Assembly (NCBI GenBank): GCA_001184205.1
Contig: LBMP01000001.1
Location: 1,268,001-1,332,000, forward strand
DNA: 64,000 bases
Direction: 5' to 3'
DNA from: Desulfocarbo indianensis
GTDB taxonomy: Bacteria; Desulfobacterota; Desulfarculia; Desulfarculales; Desulfarculaceae
Below are positions 44,816 to 54,423 of this stretch, piece after piece (the stretch's first letter is position 1; each line of letters begins with the position of its first letter). A program made the translations under genes and the position numbers. Below the pieces are notes generated by a model. The model was not told where the DNA came from and made no database searches. It saw only the letters and a list, made by a program, of their open reading frames with translations.

Positions 44816-45319
44816 CTAATAATCCCTGGGGCGCTTCTTGACCTGAAAAGGAGCCTCGAAGACCTCTTCCAGGGCGGCCACCGCCGTATCCAGCAGGTCT
44901 CCCGCCACCACGCAGCTCACGCTGGATATACTGGTGGCTATGGCCAGGGGCTCCACCCCGGCCTGGGCCAGGGAGGCGAACATGAGCCCCGGCACCAGGG
45001 GCTTTTCGCGCAGATGGGGCCCGAACACGCTTAAGACCGCCACGTCCCGCTGAAAGGATATCTCTTGCGCCCCCAGGCGGTCCCGCAGGCCCTCCACCAG
45101 GTTCAGGGCCTGCTCCAGGTCTTTTTGATCGAAGACCAGGGCGAAGTTCAGGTTGGCCTCCCGGTCCTGGGTTTCGGCCAAAAGCTCGATATTGACGCCG
45201 CCCTGGCCCAGGGCGCCGATCAGGGAGCCGGCCGCGCCGCTTTGGGCGGGAGCGGCCAGCGCCCGCATGAGGGCGCGGCCGTCGCTTTGCAGTATGCCGC
45301 CGATCTTTATGCGCTCCAT
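44816..45319 (-). CDS. Tandem ACT-domain protein
   Basis: 167 residues forming two ACT domains, like the regulatory C-terminus of aspartokinase without the kinase (VNIELLAETQDREANLNFALVFDQ in the first; LAQAGVEPLAIATSISSVSCVVAG in the second). These bind amino acids allosterically; partner unknown. The start is set at the internal ATG with GAGAGG upstream. Confidence 0.85.
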   Translation of the reverse strand: MERIKIGGILQSDGRALMRALAAPAQSGAAGSLIGALGQGGVNIELLAETQDREANLNFALVFDQKDLEQALNLVEGLRDRLGAQEISFQRDVAVLSVFGPHLREKPLVPGLMFASLAQAGVEPLAIATSISSVSCVVAGDLLDTAVAALEEVFEAPFQVKKRPRDY

Positions 45320-45567
45320 GGCCGCCTCTCCCAGGTTGCCCGCCGGTAGGTTAAAGCATCGGCCAAAGGCCCGCCCCCGGTCAAGGGGCAAGATCGCAAG
45401 CTCCCAGCCAAGATTGTTTAGAGAAGCTTCTTGACATGTCAGCTTGCCAATGGGGAAAATGTGAGCGCGTGCCGGCGTCGGCGGGTCCGGGCCGCGCGGC
45501 TGATCAATCCAGCGTTACTTGCTCGCGAATCACTCCACCAAAAACGGTGGCGATTTTGGAGGAAACC

Positions 45568-45948
45568 ATGGCCAAGAGAATTCTGATCGTGGACGACGAC
45601 CCCGATCTGGTGGAAGCTGTGAGCATGCTGCTGGAGGCCGAGGGCATGGAGCCCATCGCGGCCTATGGCGGGGTCGAAGGCCTGGCCAAGGCCAGGAGCG
45701 AAAAGCCGGACCTCATCGTGCTGGACATCATGATGCCGGACAAGGACGGCTACGCGGTGGCCAAAGAACTGGCCGATTCCGAAGACATCGCCGACATTCC
45801 GGTGATCATGCTGACGGCGGTCACCGATTACGTGAGCAAAACCAGCTATTCGCACAGTTCGGGCAAAGATCTGGTGGCCGATGATTTCTTTGAGAAGCCG
45901 GTCAAGCCCGAGGCCCTGGTGCAGCGGATTCTGCAATTGGTGGGTTAG
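45568..45948 (+). CDS. Single-domain response regulator
   Basis: 126 residues, receiver only: DDD acidic triad, phospho-acceptor Asp in LIVLDIMMPDKDG, Thr in IMLTAV and Lys in FEKPV. TTGGAGGAAACC fixes the ATG; the frame is open further upstream without a site. It acts as a phosphorelay or protein-switch component; no kinase adjacent. Confidence 0.95.
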   Translation: MAKRILIVDDDPDLVEAVSMLLEAEGMEPIAAYGGVEGLAKARSEKPDLIVLDIMMPDKDGYAVAKELADSEDIADIPVIMLTAVTDYVSKTSYSHSSGKDLVADDFFEKPVKPEALVQRILQLVG

Positions 45949-46011
45949 GGGCTCCAGCGGTCCATCGCGGCAAGGCAGGAGCGGAGCCGAGGGCTTCCGC
46001 CGTTAGAAGGG

Positions 46012-46260
46012 CTATCCGTCTTCTTGGCCGGAGAGGGATTGCTCCATATCCAAAAGGATCAGCACCACCGGCCGTTGGCTGGCCAGGGTCTCCGGACCTT
46101 GCCAAACCGGATTGCCCTCCCGGCGCCAGCGCCCCGCGAAATCCCGGCGCTTCATGCCCAAGTGCTGGTATATCATCATCTTTTGCAGGAAATTCCTCTC
46201 GTCGAAACTGAGCTGGCTGGCGGTGTCTATCTCCCTGCCGTTTTTGAGCGTGTAGATCAC
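46012..46260 (-). CDS. Small conserved-looking protein downstream of HDOD gene
   Basis: 82 residues from GTG with GAGGG upstream: IYTLKNGREIDTASQLSFDERNFLQKM, basic middle and acidic end. It begins 10 nt after the HDOD gene, suggesting a shared transcript. No known family recognised. Confidence 0.7.
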   Translation of the reverse strand: MIYTLKNGREIDTASQLSFDERNFLQKMMIYQHLGMKRRDFAGRWRREGNPVWQGPETLASQRPVVLILLDMEQSLSGQEDG

Positions 46261-46270
46261 GGTGCCCTCG

Positions 46271-47131
46271 TTATGCCCTGCGCCGGCTTTGCATCATCCC
46301 CTCCCACTGCTCCCTGATCTTGGGGGCCAGGTCCCGCAGTTCGCGCCGGCAATCATCCAAGGCGGCCAGGTCCATGCCCATGGCGGGTAAGGCCAGGGGC
46401 GACAACACGGGGGCGTCGCCGTTGCCCGAATCGCCGAGGGCCAAATCCCGCGCCAGGAAATCGGCCGCGTGGATCACGGCCACCAGGGGAAGGTGTCCCA
46501 TCTCCTTCTCCAGGCTGTGATGACGGCCGATGGCTTGCATTAAGACCGGCGGCAGGTCCCAAAACCCGGCCAGGTCCCGTCCCATGTTCTCATGGCTAAA
46601 TTCCAGGGCGCTTTCGGCTTCCAGATAGCCGCAGCCCTCCTGGGAGACGTAATCCAGCACGCTCTTGGCTTTGTCCGGGACGAAGGCCGCCATGATCACC
46701 TTGCCGATATCGTGCAGCAGGCCGGCGGTGAAGGCCTGGCTGGGTTCGCAGGCCCGGCTGCGCAGAGCCAGGATGCGGGCGGCCTCGCTGGCCGCCAGGG
46801 AGTGCAGCCAGAGCATTTCCGCCGCCCGGCGGTCGGCGAAGGTGGAGGGGTGCAGAAAACCCATCAGGGTGAGCCCCAGGCAGATATTGCGGACTTCGTT
46901 GAAGCCCACCGCCACCGCCGCCCGGCGAACCGTGGTTATCTCATGCTGAAAGCCGTAATAGGCGCTGTTGGCCACCGCCAGGAGCTTGGTGGTGATGGCC
47001 TGGTCGTTGCGGATTATGCGCTCCAGGTCGGCGGCGGAGGAGTTGGGGTCGTCCAAGGTATGGATTATTTGATTCATTACGTTGGGCAGCGTGGGAAGGC
47101 TGCGTATTTGCTTGATGGAAAAAGGCGGCAT
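46271..47131 (-). CDS. HDOD-domain signalling protein
   Basis: 286 residues. HDOD domain (about 5-205): LPTLPNVMNQIIHTLDDPNSS start, LLAVANSAYYG, AGLLHDIGKVIM and IGRHHSLEKEMG. HDOD proteins lack the full HD metal site and act in stress, motility or c-di-GMP signalling. A short C-terminal tail follows. Co-transcribed with the small protein after it. Confidence 0.93.
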   Translation of the reverse strand: MPPFSIKQIRSLPTLPNVMNQIIHTLDDPNSSAADLERIIRNDQAITTKLLAVANSAYYGFQHEITTVRRAAVAVGFNEVRNICLGLTLMGFLHPSTFADRRAAEMLWLHSLAASEAARILALRSRACEPSQAFTAGLLHDIGKVIMAAFVPDKAKSVLDYVSQEGCGYLEAESALEFSHENMGRDLAGFWDLPPVLMQAIGRHHSLEKEMGHLPLVAVIHAADFLARDLALGDSGNGDAPVLSPLALPAMGMDLAALDDCRRELRDLAPKIREQWEGMMQSRRRA

Positions 47132-47531
47132 GCCAAAGTCCCGTTACGAAAAAAAGATAAACACCAGACGCGTGCTTCAGCGACGTATCGCCCAGCCGCC
47201 TCGCGGGAGCCGCACAGGGCAACCACCCAATCCAACACGAAAATCCTCTTATTGCTTGCCATTAAAATAGCATTTTTTTAGCGGGCGGTCTTGGAAAATC
47301 TGATATTACAAATATGTAACCATATACGCCAGCAGTGGCAAAATAGATGACTTTTAATTACATTTACGAAAAATTGACTTGACCTTTTTTTGACAACGTG
47401 GGATTTTTCCGTTCCGCAAGGAAAATAAACACCAACTGAATATGCATTCATTTTTGCGGGACTCTGCCTGAGTTAGGCATGGGAGAAGCCTTAGTGATCT
47501 TCTGGGGAGACAACTAGTCTGGGGAGGCTTC
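47132..47531. other. AT-richer divergent intergenic region
   Basis: 400 nt between the HDOD and GGDEF-EAL genes, clearly richer in A/T than its surroundings. It contains TTGAC motifs near 47382-47396, a TTTTTCC/GGAAAAT hairpin (47405-47428) and a GCCT-GAGT-AGGC hairpin near 47467. No coding feature and no recognised riboswitch. Confidence 0.4.
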
Positions 47532-49694
47532 TTGCTTTTTTTCGAAGAAAAGGGCCTGGGCGCGGACAAGACGTCCCCAGGCAATGGGGCGACCGGTCAC
47601 GGCGGCTCCGGGGACCGCTTTTCCCTTGCGCCCGCCGAGCCGTCCCTGGGCGAGTCGCTTTATGAGACGCTTTGGGATCTGACCGACACGCCGGTTATGG
47701 TCTACACCCTGGCCGGCGAGGGCCGGCCCGGCCTCGTCCTGGAAGCCAACCAGGCGGCCTGCGCCTTGTTGGGCTTTGCGCCCGATGAGCTTAAAGGCAA
47801 GCATGTCAAGGAGTTGGTTAACTCGGACCTCCAACTGGCGGGTCTGCACGAGAAACTATCGCACGAAAGCCCGGCCGTGGGCGAGGTCACCCTTTTAGCC
47901 AAGGACGGGACGGCCAGGCTGGTGGAACTGCGCTGCCGCTTGCTGGTATCGCGGCGGAGCCAGCGCTCGGTGCTGGCCGTGGCCGTGCCCCGGCCCCAGG
48001 ACGAGGCCCTGCGCATGGCCATGGCCGTTCTGGACGGCGCCCTGGAGGCGGTGGCGGTTCTGGACCAGGACGGCCTGATTCAGACGGTGAATCCCACCTT
48101 CAGCTTCATCACCGCCTTTTCCGGCGAGGAGGCGCGCGGCCGCGGCCTGGAGTTCCTCTACGATTCCAGCCGCAACGGCCCGGATTGCTTCAAGCGGATA
48201 TGGGCGGACTTCGTGGCCCAGGGGCGCTGGAGCGGGGAGGTCTGGAGCCGCCGCAAGAGCGGCGAGATCTATCCCCAGTGGCTAAACCTCACCGCCGTGC
48301 GCGAGGTGGGGAGCGCTCGCTACGTGGCGCTGTTTCAGGACCTGTCCGAGAGCAAGCGCGCCGAGGCCCGGCTGCACTATCTTTCCCAATATGACGTCCT
48401 CACCGGCCTGCCCAACCGGACCCTGTTCAAGGACCGCCTGGAACAGGCCCTGGATAAGGCCCGCCGCCAGGGAAAGCGCCTGGGGCTGTTATGCCTGGAC
48501 GTGGATAATTTCAAGACGGTGAACGAGAGCCTGGGCCACGGGGTGGGCGATAAGATATTGCAAGGGCTGGCCACCCGCCTGGAATCCTGTCTGGGCCCGG
48601 CGGACACGGTGTGCCGGCCCGGCGGCGACGAGTTCGCCATAATCCTGGGCGACGTCTCCGGGAGCGAGGACGCCCCGGCGGCGGCCCGCCGGGCGCAGCA
48701 GGCCCTGGCCGAGCCTTTTCTGGCCGATGGCAACGAGCTGTACGTCAGCGTCAGCATGGGCCTGAGCCTTTATCCTGCCGACGGCGCTGACGCCGGCACC
48801 CTGCTTAAGAACGCGGAAATGGCCATGTACCGGGCCAAGGAGCAGGGCCGGGGCAGCTTCCGCATGTTCACCACCAACATGAATAAACGGGTGAACCGCC
48901 GCCTGAAGGTGGAGAACCTCCTGCGCAAGGCCATCGAGCGCAAGGAGTTCCGGGTGCATTACCAGCCCAAGGTGGAAATGGCCAGCGGCCTGGTGGCGGG
49001 GATGGAGGCCCTGGTGCGCTGGCAAAGGCCCGAGGTGGGATTGGTGCCGCCGGCCGAGTTCGTCCCCCTGGCCGAGGAGAGCGGGCTCATCGTGCCCATC
49101 GGCGAGTGGGTGCTGGTGAAGGCCTGCCACCAGGCCCAAAAATGGCGGGCCGAGGGGCACGGGGACCTGAAGGTTTCGGTCAACATCTCGGCCCGGCAAT
49201 TGCTCTGGCAGCACGACGTGGTGATGATGGTGGAAAGCGCTCTGGTGGGCTCCGGCCTGCCCAGCGAGGCGCTGGAACTGGAAATGACCGAAAGCGTGGT
49301 CATGCACAACGTGGAGGGCGCCATCGCGGCCATGCTGCGGCTCAAGGAAATGGGCGTGAGCCTGGCCATGGACGATTTCGGCATCGGCTATTCCTCCCTC
49401 AATTACCTCAAGCGCTTTCCCCTGGACGTGCTCAAGATAGACCGCTCTTTCATCCGGGGCCTGCCCGGCGAGCCCAATGACGCGGCCATAGTCTCGGGCA
49501 TCATTTCCATGGCCCACGACCTGGACCTGGCGGTGGTGGCCGAGGGCGTGGAAAACCTGGAGCAGTACCGTTTTTTACAGCGGAAGGGCTGCCGGGAGAT
49601 GCAGGGCCACCTTTTCAGCCCGGCGGTCAGCGCCGCCGAGATGACGCGCATCCTGACCATGGGCGTCCGCCTGCGCACCGGGGAAGAAACCTGA
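47532..49694 (+). CDS. PAS-PAS-GGDEF-EAL cyclic di-GMP enzyme
   Basis: 720 residues from TTG with GGGGAGG upstream. Two PAS domains (about 45-150 and 160-280), GGDEF domain (about 285-445) with intact active site CRPGGDEF, and EAL domain (about 460-710) with GMEALVRW, EMTESVVM, MDDFGIGYSSL and VVAEGVEN. Synthetic and hydrolytic sites both look complete. The RxxD inhibitory site normally upstream of GGDEF reads GPAD, so product inhibition of synthesis is likely lost. Confidence 0.95.
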   Translation: MLFFEEKGLGADKTSPGNGATGHGGSGDRFSLAPAEPSLGESLYETLWDLTDTPVMVYTLAGEGRPGLVLEANQAACALLGFAPDELKGKHVKELVNSDLQLAGLHEKLSHESPAVGEVTLLAKDGTARLVELRCRLLVSRRSQRSVLAVAVPRPQDEALRMAMAVLDGALEAVAVLDQDGLIQTVNPTFSFITAFSGEEARGRGLEFLYDSSRNGPDCFKRIWADFVAQGRWSGEVWSRRKSGEIYPQWLNLTAVREVGSARYVALFQDLSESKRAEARLHYLSQYDVLTGLPNRTLFKDRLEQALDKARRQGKRLGLLCLDVDNFKTVNESLGHGVGDKILQGLATRLESCLGPADTVCRPGGDEFAIILGDVSGSEDAPAAARRAQQALAEPFLADGNELYVSVSMGLSLYPADGADAGTLLKNAEMAMYRAKEQGRGSFRMFTTNMNKRVNRRLKVENLLRKAIERKEFRVHYQPKVEMASGLVAGMEALVRWQRPEVGLVPPAEFVPLAEESGLIVPIGEWVLVKACHQAQKWRAEGHGDLKVSVNISARQLLWQHDVVMMVESALVGSGLPSEALELEMTESVVMHNVEGAIAAMLRLKEMGVSLAMDDFGIGYSSLNYLKRFPLDVLKIDRSFIRGLPGEPNDAAIVSGIISMAHDLDLAVVAEGVENLEQYRFLQRKGCREMQGHLFSPAVSAAEMTRILTMGVRLRTGEET

Positions 49695-49857
49695 TCCGGC
49701 CCGGCCCCGTCGCGTCCCGCGCCTTTGCGCCCGCCGGGACGGGCGCATGACTTTTTGACGTCATCGGCGAAAAAAACCATATATGGGAGCGATGTTAGCT
49801 ATAATACACTAAGAATTGTGGTGCACTCACCTTTCACCCTAGCGAGAGGTGCCTACC

Positions 49858-51186
49858 TTGCCCAAGACATACGTGCTTGACACCAACGTGCTGCTTCACA
49901 ATCCTCAAGCCCTTTTCGCTTTCCAAGAAAATTCAGTGGTGCTTCCCCTGGCGGTCATCGAAGAGCTGGACGAGCAAAAACGCCGGCAGGACGAGATCGG
50001 GCGCAACGCGCGCATCGTGGCCAGGCAACTGGACGAGATGCGCCAGAAAGGCCGCCTGTCCGAGGGCGTGGACCTGCCGCGGGGCGGGGCGATCCGCATC
50101 GAATTGAACCATTCGGAATTCGCCGAGGGCTTTCCCGACATCCTGGATTTGAGCAAGCCGGACAACCGCATCCTGGGGGTGGCCTGGAATTTAAAACAGG
50201 ACGGCGTGGAGCCGGTGATCCTGGTGAGCAAGGACCTCAACCTGCGGCTCAAGGCCGACGTGCTGGGCATTCCGGCCGAGGACCTTCTGAACGACAAGGT
50301 GGATTTCGAAACCCTCTACCGCGGCTACCGGGAGTTGTTATTGGAGGCCGAGGACATCGACTCTTTCTACCGCGACGGGGCCCTGTATCTGGGCAAGCGC
50401 CGCCGGGCCTATCCCCACCAGTTTTTCGTGGCCAAATGCAGGGAGAATCCCTCGCTCTCGGCCTTGGGACGCTGGAGCGAGGGCGTTCTGCGGCCCTTGA
50501 ACCATCTGGAAGGCGAATGCATGGGCATAAAGCCGCGCAACAAGGAGCAGCGCTTCGCCCTGGATTTGCTTTTGGACGACGCCATAAAGATCGTGACGTT
50601 AGCCGGCGCGGCGGGCACCGGCAAGACCCTTTTGGCCCTGGCCGCCGGCCTGGAGCGGGTCATGGAAGACAAGAGCTTCGACCGCCTGCTGGTGACCCGG
50701 CCGGTGGTGCCCATGGGCAACGACCTGGGCTATCTGCCGGGCGAAAAGGAGGACAAGCTGCGGCCCTGGATGCAGCCCATCTACGACAACCTGGCTTATC
50801 TGTTCCGGGGTTATCCGGTGCCCGGCGGCGGCCGGGGCGGCAAGGTGTTCGGCCCGGAGGAATACCTTTTGTCCCAGGGGCTCCTGGAGATGGAGGCGCT
50901 CACCTACCTGCGCGGCCGCAGCATACCGCGCCAGTTCATAATCTGCGACGAGGCGCAGAACCTCACCCCCCACATGGTCAAGACCCTGATAACCAGGGTG
51001 GGCGAGGGCAGCAAGATAGTGTTCACCGGCGATCCGGAGCAGATCGACCATCCCTACCTGGACGCGGCCTCCAACGGGCTCACCGTCCTGGTGGAGCGCA
51101 TGAAGACCGAAGACCTGGCGGGCCACGTGACCCTGCTCAAGGGCGAGCGCTCGGCCGTGGCCGAGCTGGGCGCGCGGGCGCTATAG
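49858..51186 (+). CDS. PIN-PhoH fusion ATPase/RNase
   Basis: 442 residues. PIN nuclease domain (about 1-150: PKTYVLDTNVLLHNP, acidic residues in VIEELD and DNRILGV) followed by PhoH ATPase (about 220-440: Walker A GAAGTGKT, VTRPVVPMGNDLGYLPG, Walker B ICDEAQN, FTGDPEQID). This fusion (PhoH2/YlaK-like) unwinds and cleaves RNA. The start is placed at TTG with GAGAGG 8 nt upstream, giving the family-typical MPKTYVLDTN; a GTG at 49849 is possible. A strong terminator follows. Confidence 0.95.
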   Translation: MPKTYVLDTNVLLHNPQALFAFQENSVVLPLAVIEELDEQKRRQDEIGRNARIVARQLDEMRQKGRLSEGVDLPRGGAIRIELNHSEFAEGFPDILDLSKPDNRILGVAWNLKQDGVEPVILVSKDLNLRLKADVLGIPAEDLLNDKVDFETLYRGYRELLLEAEDIDSFYRDGALYLGKRRRAYPHQFFVAKCRENPSLSALGRWSEGVLRPLNHLEGECMGIKPRNKEQRFALDLLLDDAIKIVTLAGAAGTGKTLLALAAGLERVMEDKSFDRLLVTRPVVPMGNDLGYLPGEKEDKLRPWMQPIYDNLAYLFRGYPVPGGGRGGKVFGPEEYLLSQGLLEMEALTYLRGRSIPRQFIICDEAQNLTPHMVKTLITRVGEGSKIVFTGDPEQIDHPYLDAASNGLTVLVERMKTEDLAGHVTLLKGERSAVAELGARAL

Positions 51187-51223
51187 GCTCAGATCCGGCG
51201 TAGCCGGCGGCCCGGCAATGAAC

Positions 51224-51256
51224 AACCGCTCCCCACAAGGGGAGCGGTTAGCTTTT
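51224..51256 (+). terminator. Rho-independent terminator of the PIN-PhoH gene
   Basis: Perfect 11-bp stem AACCGCTCCCC-ACAA-GGGGAGCGGTT followed by AGCTTTTGG. Confidence 0.88.
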
Positions 51257-51373
51257 GGCTGCAAGCCGCCCAGGGCGGGGCGGCGGTCGCTTGCCGAAAA
51301 TCCGAGGCGGGCCTCCACCTCGGGGGCGTCCCGCCTCAGGCCGGGAAGCCTTGCCGCCGGCTTGGCCGGGGGC

Positions 51374-52024
51374 CTACTTGTAATCGCTATGGCAGGCCTT
51401 TTTCATGGCTCCCAACTGGGCCAGGGCCCCGGAGACGGCCTCCAGGTCGCCGGCCTCCGCCGCCGCCCGCAGTTCCTCCGTGTGGCGCAGAAACTCCGGG
51501 TAGTGCTCGTCGCCCTTGCCGGGGAAGGTGGCCATGAGCCGGCAGTCGCGGGCAAAGGCGCTCAGCTCCGCCGGCGCGGGCGCGCCGCCTTCCTGCAGGG
51601 TTTTCCTGAAGGCCTTGAAGGCCTTGCCCATGCGCTTTTTTAGGGTTTTGTAGGACAGGTCCTTTTCGTCCCCGCCTTGGCTTTCCGCGGGCTTCTCTTC
51701 CCGCGCGGCCGCTGCGGCGTCGCCCGCCGTTTGCGGCGGGGCCGCAGCGTCGTCCTCCTCGGGCTCCTCATCGGGAAGCTCGCCCAGGACGCCGCTCAAT
51801 TCCGGCGTGAGCGCGGTTTCATATTTCAGCTTGAGCTTGAAGGAAACCCTGTCCGATTTGGTCTTGACCGATTGCTTGACCTTGACCGGACCGTCGGTTT
51901 CTACCGTGACCTCGCCGAATTCCAGGCCGCCGGCTTCGAACTGATCGGCCAGGCGCCTTAAGAAAGCGGCGGCGTCGGCGGTGCTAAGGAGCATTTCGTT
52001 CTTATGGCTTTGGCTCTGCGACAT
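51374..52024 (-). CDS. GAK system XXXCH protein
   Basis: 216 residues. The N-terminal part (about 1-75) resembles an amphi-Trp-like domain (EVTVETDGPVKVKQSVK). The middle is acidic low-complexity (DEEPEEDDAAAPP). The C-terminal domain contains KKRMGKAFKAF..RDCRLMATFPG..HYPEF and ends in MKKACHSDYK, the Cys-His motif that names the XXXCH family. It resembles a CXXCH haem-binding motif with the first Cys missing. Last gene of the GAK operon. AAGGAGG precedes the ATG. Confidence 0.9.
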   Translation of the reverse strand: MSQSQSHKNEMLLSTADAAAFLRRLADQFEAGGLEFGEVTVETDGPVKVKQSVKTKSDRVSFKLKLKYETALTPELSGVLGELPDEEPEEDDAAAPPQTAGDAAAAAREEKPAESQGGDEKDLSYKTLKKRMGKAFKAFRKTLQEGGAPAPAELSAFARDCRLMATFPGKGDEHYPEFLRHTEELRAAAEAGDLEAVSGALAQLGAMKKACHSDYK

Positions 52025-52076
52025 GGCTTTTGGCCTCCTTGCGGGCTGGCGTCCTTTTTATGGCGGGCGCTCCGCT

Positions 52077-53291
52077 TTAAACCAATGACAGCAGCGCCTC
52101 CACCAGGCGCTCCTCGTCGATATAGGGCTGGCTGGCTTCGCTGACCAGGGGCAAATCCACCACTTGCACGCCCAGGCGGGTAATGGCCGCCATATCCAGC
52201 CCACCGGGATAAGCGCCGCCGGCCGAATCCACCAGCACGAGATTCAGCAGGCGCTGGGCGGGCTCCTCGCGGCCGCTGCTTTTCCCGAGATACTCCAGGA
52301 GGCGGGCCACGCAATCGGCCACCGACATGCCGACCTGCTCCAGGTCGGCGGCGGAATTGGGCACGTAGACCTTGGGGCAGTCGGTCTCCGCCACGCAACG
52401 GCCCACGCCCTTGGGCAGGAGATTGGCGATCAGGCTGGTGTAGAAGCTGCCCATGGGGTAGCAGATCAGCTCGGCCTGCTGAATCAGCGCGCTGATCTTA
52501 TCGCGTATGGACACCTCCACCTCGCGGCGGCAGTTGCCCTTCTCGTCCCCGTGGCAGAGGAACAGGCGGGTGACGGGGCTGGTCAAGGGCGGGGCCTCCC
52601 GCCCGGTTATCAGATGCTGCCCCACCAGGGAGGAGCCGTCGGCCAAATCCGCGGCCAGGTGCAGATGCTTGTTGATCACCGGCCGGACCACCCCCCGCAC
52701 CTCGGCCAGCTTGGAAAAAAGAAAAACCACCGGATCGATGTGGCGGTTGTTGTTCAGGTAGCCGCCGGTGAGCACCAGATTGCCCAGGCTGGCGCCCCGC
52801 AGGTCGAAGTCCGCCGGCATGCGCTCGGCGAAAAAACCCAGGTGGTTGCGGATGATCTTGCGCATGGGATCGGGCACCGCCCGTATCAGTTCATCCTTGC
52901 CGTCCACCATGTCCGCCAGCCGGGCGCGCAGGGCCTGGCTTTGGGCGGACGCGCCGTTTTTGGGGAAGCGCAGGGCGAAGAGGCGGGTTATGGCCGGATT
53001 GCCGGTCACGGATTGATCGGCCAGGGCCATCAGCCGGTTGCGCAGATCGCCCACCGCCAGCATGTCGAAGGCCCGCCGCAGCTTGGCCGAGGAGCCGCCC
53101 GAATCAAAGGGCGTTATCAGATGAATCGAATTATGGGTGTAGGAAATGAGCCGCCGAGACAAGGGCCCCAGGGCGCTGCCGCCGGAAAAGAAGGACAAAC
53201 GGGGGCCGAGTTCGGGGGTGCGCTGATAGCGGGCCAGGCGCAGGCGGTCGGGCAGGTTGAAGGTACGGGTCAAGCGCACCTGGGTGGTCAT
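52077..53291 (-). CDS. GAK system CofD-like protein
   Basis: 404 residues of the CofD/YvcK-like nucleotide-binding fold: FFSGGSALGPLSRRL at the start, FDSGGSSAKLR, LVLTGGYLNNN and CYPMGSFYTSLIANLLP. CofD itself transfers a phospholactyl group in F420 synthesis; GAK relatives form a separate branch with unknown substrate. The start at 53291 has GGGGGAGG upstream. It begins 5 nt after the HprK-like gene. Confidence 0.92.
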   Translation of the reverse strand: MTTQVRLTRTFNLPDRLRLARYQRTPELGPRLSFFSGGSALGPLSRRLISYTHNSIHLITPFDSGGSSAKLRRAFDMLAVGDLRNRLMALADQSVTGNPAITRLFALRFPKNGASAQSQALRARLADMVDGKDELIRAVPDPMRKIIRNHLGFFAERMPADFDLRGASLGNLVLTGGYLNNNRHIDPVVFLFSKLAEVRGVVRPVINKHLHLAADLADGSSLVGQHLITGREAPPLTSPVTRLFLCHGDEKGNCRREVEVSIRDKISALIQQAELICYPMGSFYTSLIANLLPKGVGRCVAETDCPKVYVPNSAADLEQVGMSVADCVARLLEYLGKSSGREEPAQRLLNLVLVDSAGGAYPGGLDMAAITRLGVQVVDLPLVSEASQPYIDEERLVEALLSLV

Positions 53292-53295
53292 GGGC

Positions 53296-54423
53296 CTATT
53301 CGCCTCCCCCGGCGGAGAGCAGCTCACGGCAAGCCAGCACCGCGCGCTCGAAATCCACTCCGCCGGCGATCTCGTAAACCGGGGTGCCGGCCAGGACCTC
53401 GATGTAGGCTTGCGGGTCCTGCCCGGCGGCGGCCGGGCTGCTGTTTCCGTTGGGCAGGTAGAACAGGCCGGGCGATTTCATGAAGGCCGCCAAAAGGTCC
53501 GGCCTCTGGGCCGGGTCCACCTGGCGCACCAGGGGCTTGCCGCCGCCCAGGGTCCAGGTGAGAACCACCAGGCCGGCCATGGCGGAGCTGAGGCGGAAGC
53601 GGTCGCGGCCGAAACAGTTGTCGATGAAAACGTCGTATTTATGCTCCAGGGCCCAGAGGTCTTTCTGGGGAAGCTTGGCAAAGGCCTTGGCCTCCTGGCG
53701 CGGCATTACCTTTTGCAGCGCGGGGTTGTTGAGCGCGGTGCCGGGGTTTATGCGGGGCAGTTTGGCCACCCCGCTCATGGTCAGGCCGTCTTCCCGGCGG
53801 CGGATCAGCAGCCGGTCGTTGCTTACGAAATCCAGGCCGTCGGCCATGAGGTGCAGGGCCAGGGTGCTCTTGCCGGCCCCGGACACCCCGGCCAGGGCCA
53901 GGCCCCGGTCGCCGCGGGATACCCCGGCGGCGTGGCACAAGAGCCAGTTGCGCTCCAGGAGCCATTGGATGTAGCGGCTGTTGAGGAAATTGACCACTTG
54001 ATTGTCGTTGGCCAGGCAGGGGCCGTAGGCCAGGTGCACCTCGGGGCCCATGAGGAAAAGCATGCCGGTGAGGACCTTGCGCACCAGGCGGCCGCCCGTG
54101 GGATCGGAGTATTCCTCCTTGACCTTGCGCTTGCCCGGATCGGGCTCCTTGGTGGTCAGCGCCCGGTCCGGCCGCCAGGCCGGGGCTTCCAAGGCGACCA
54201 CCGTCAGGTCGGCCGCGCTGAAGCTGGCCAGAAAGCCGCTGAAATAGGTTCGCATGCGCACGATCAGCTCCGCCGAGTTGGAGCGGAAGTCCATGCGGCA
54301 ATCGCCGAAGGCCAATTGCAGCCGGTGCTCGGCGGCTTGACCGGCGGTCAGCCCGGCGGCCAGCTCGGCAAGGTTAGATTCAGTCATCATCCTATCCGTC
54401 TCGGCAAGGTTAGATTCGGTCAT
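53296..54423 (-). CDS. GAK system HprK-related kinase
   Basis: 375 residues. HPr-kinase-like P-loop (GVSGAGKSTLALHL, about residue 174) and FVSNDRLLIRR, as in HprK-related kinases that lack HPr. The N-terminus starts MTESNLAETDRM, immediately repeated as MTESNLAE because of a 36-bp tandem duplication covering the start. The ATG at 54423 overlaps the ATP-grasp stop (ATGA); initiation at 54390 or 54387 would also work. The longer in-frame reading beyond 54423 is shadow sequence. The phosphoryl acceptor is unknown. Confidence 0.92.
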   Translation of the reverse strand: MTESNLAETDRMMTESNLAELAAGLTAGQAAEHRLQLAFGDCRMDFRSNSAELIVRMRTYFSGFLASFSAADLTVVALEAPAWRPDRALTTKEPDPGKRKVKEEYSDPTGGRLVRKVLTGMLFLMGPEVHLAYGPCLANDNQVVNFLNSRYIQWLLERNWLLCHAAGVSRGDRGLALAGVSGAGKSTLALHLMADGLDFVSNDRLLIRRREDGLTMSGVAKLPRINPGTALNNPALQKVMPRQEAKAFAKLPQKDLWALEHKYDVFIDNCFGRDRFRLSSAMAGLVVLTWTLGGGKPLVRQVDPAQRPDLLAAFMKSPGLFYLPNGNSSPAAAGQDPQAYIEVLAGTPVYEIAGGVDFERAVLACRELLSAGGGE

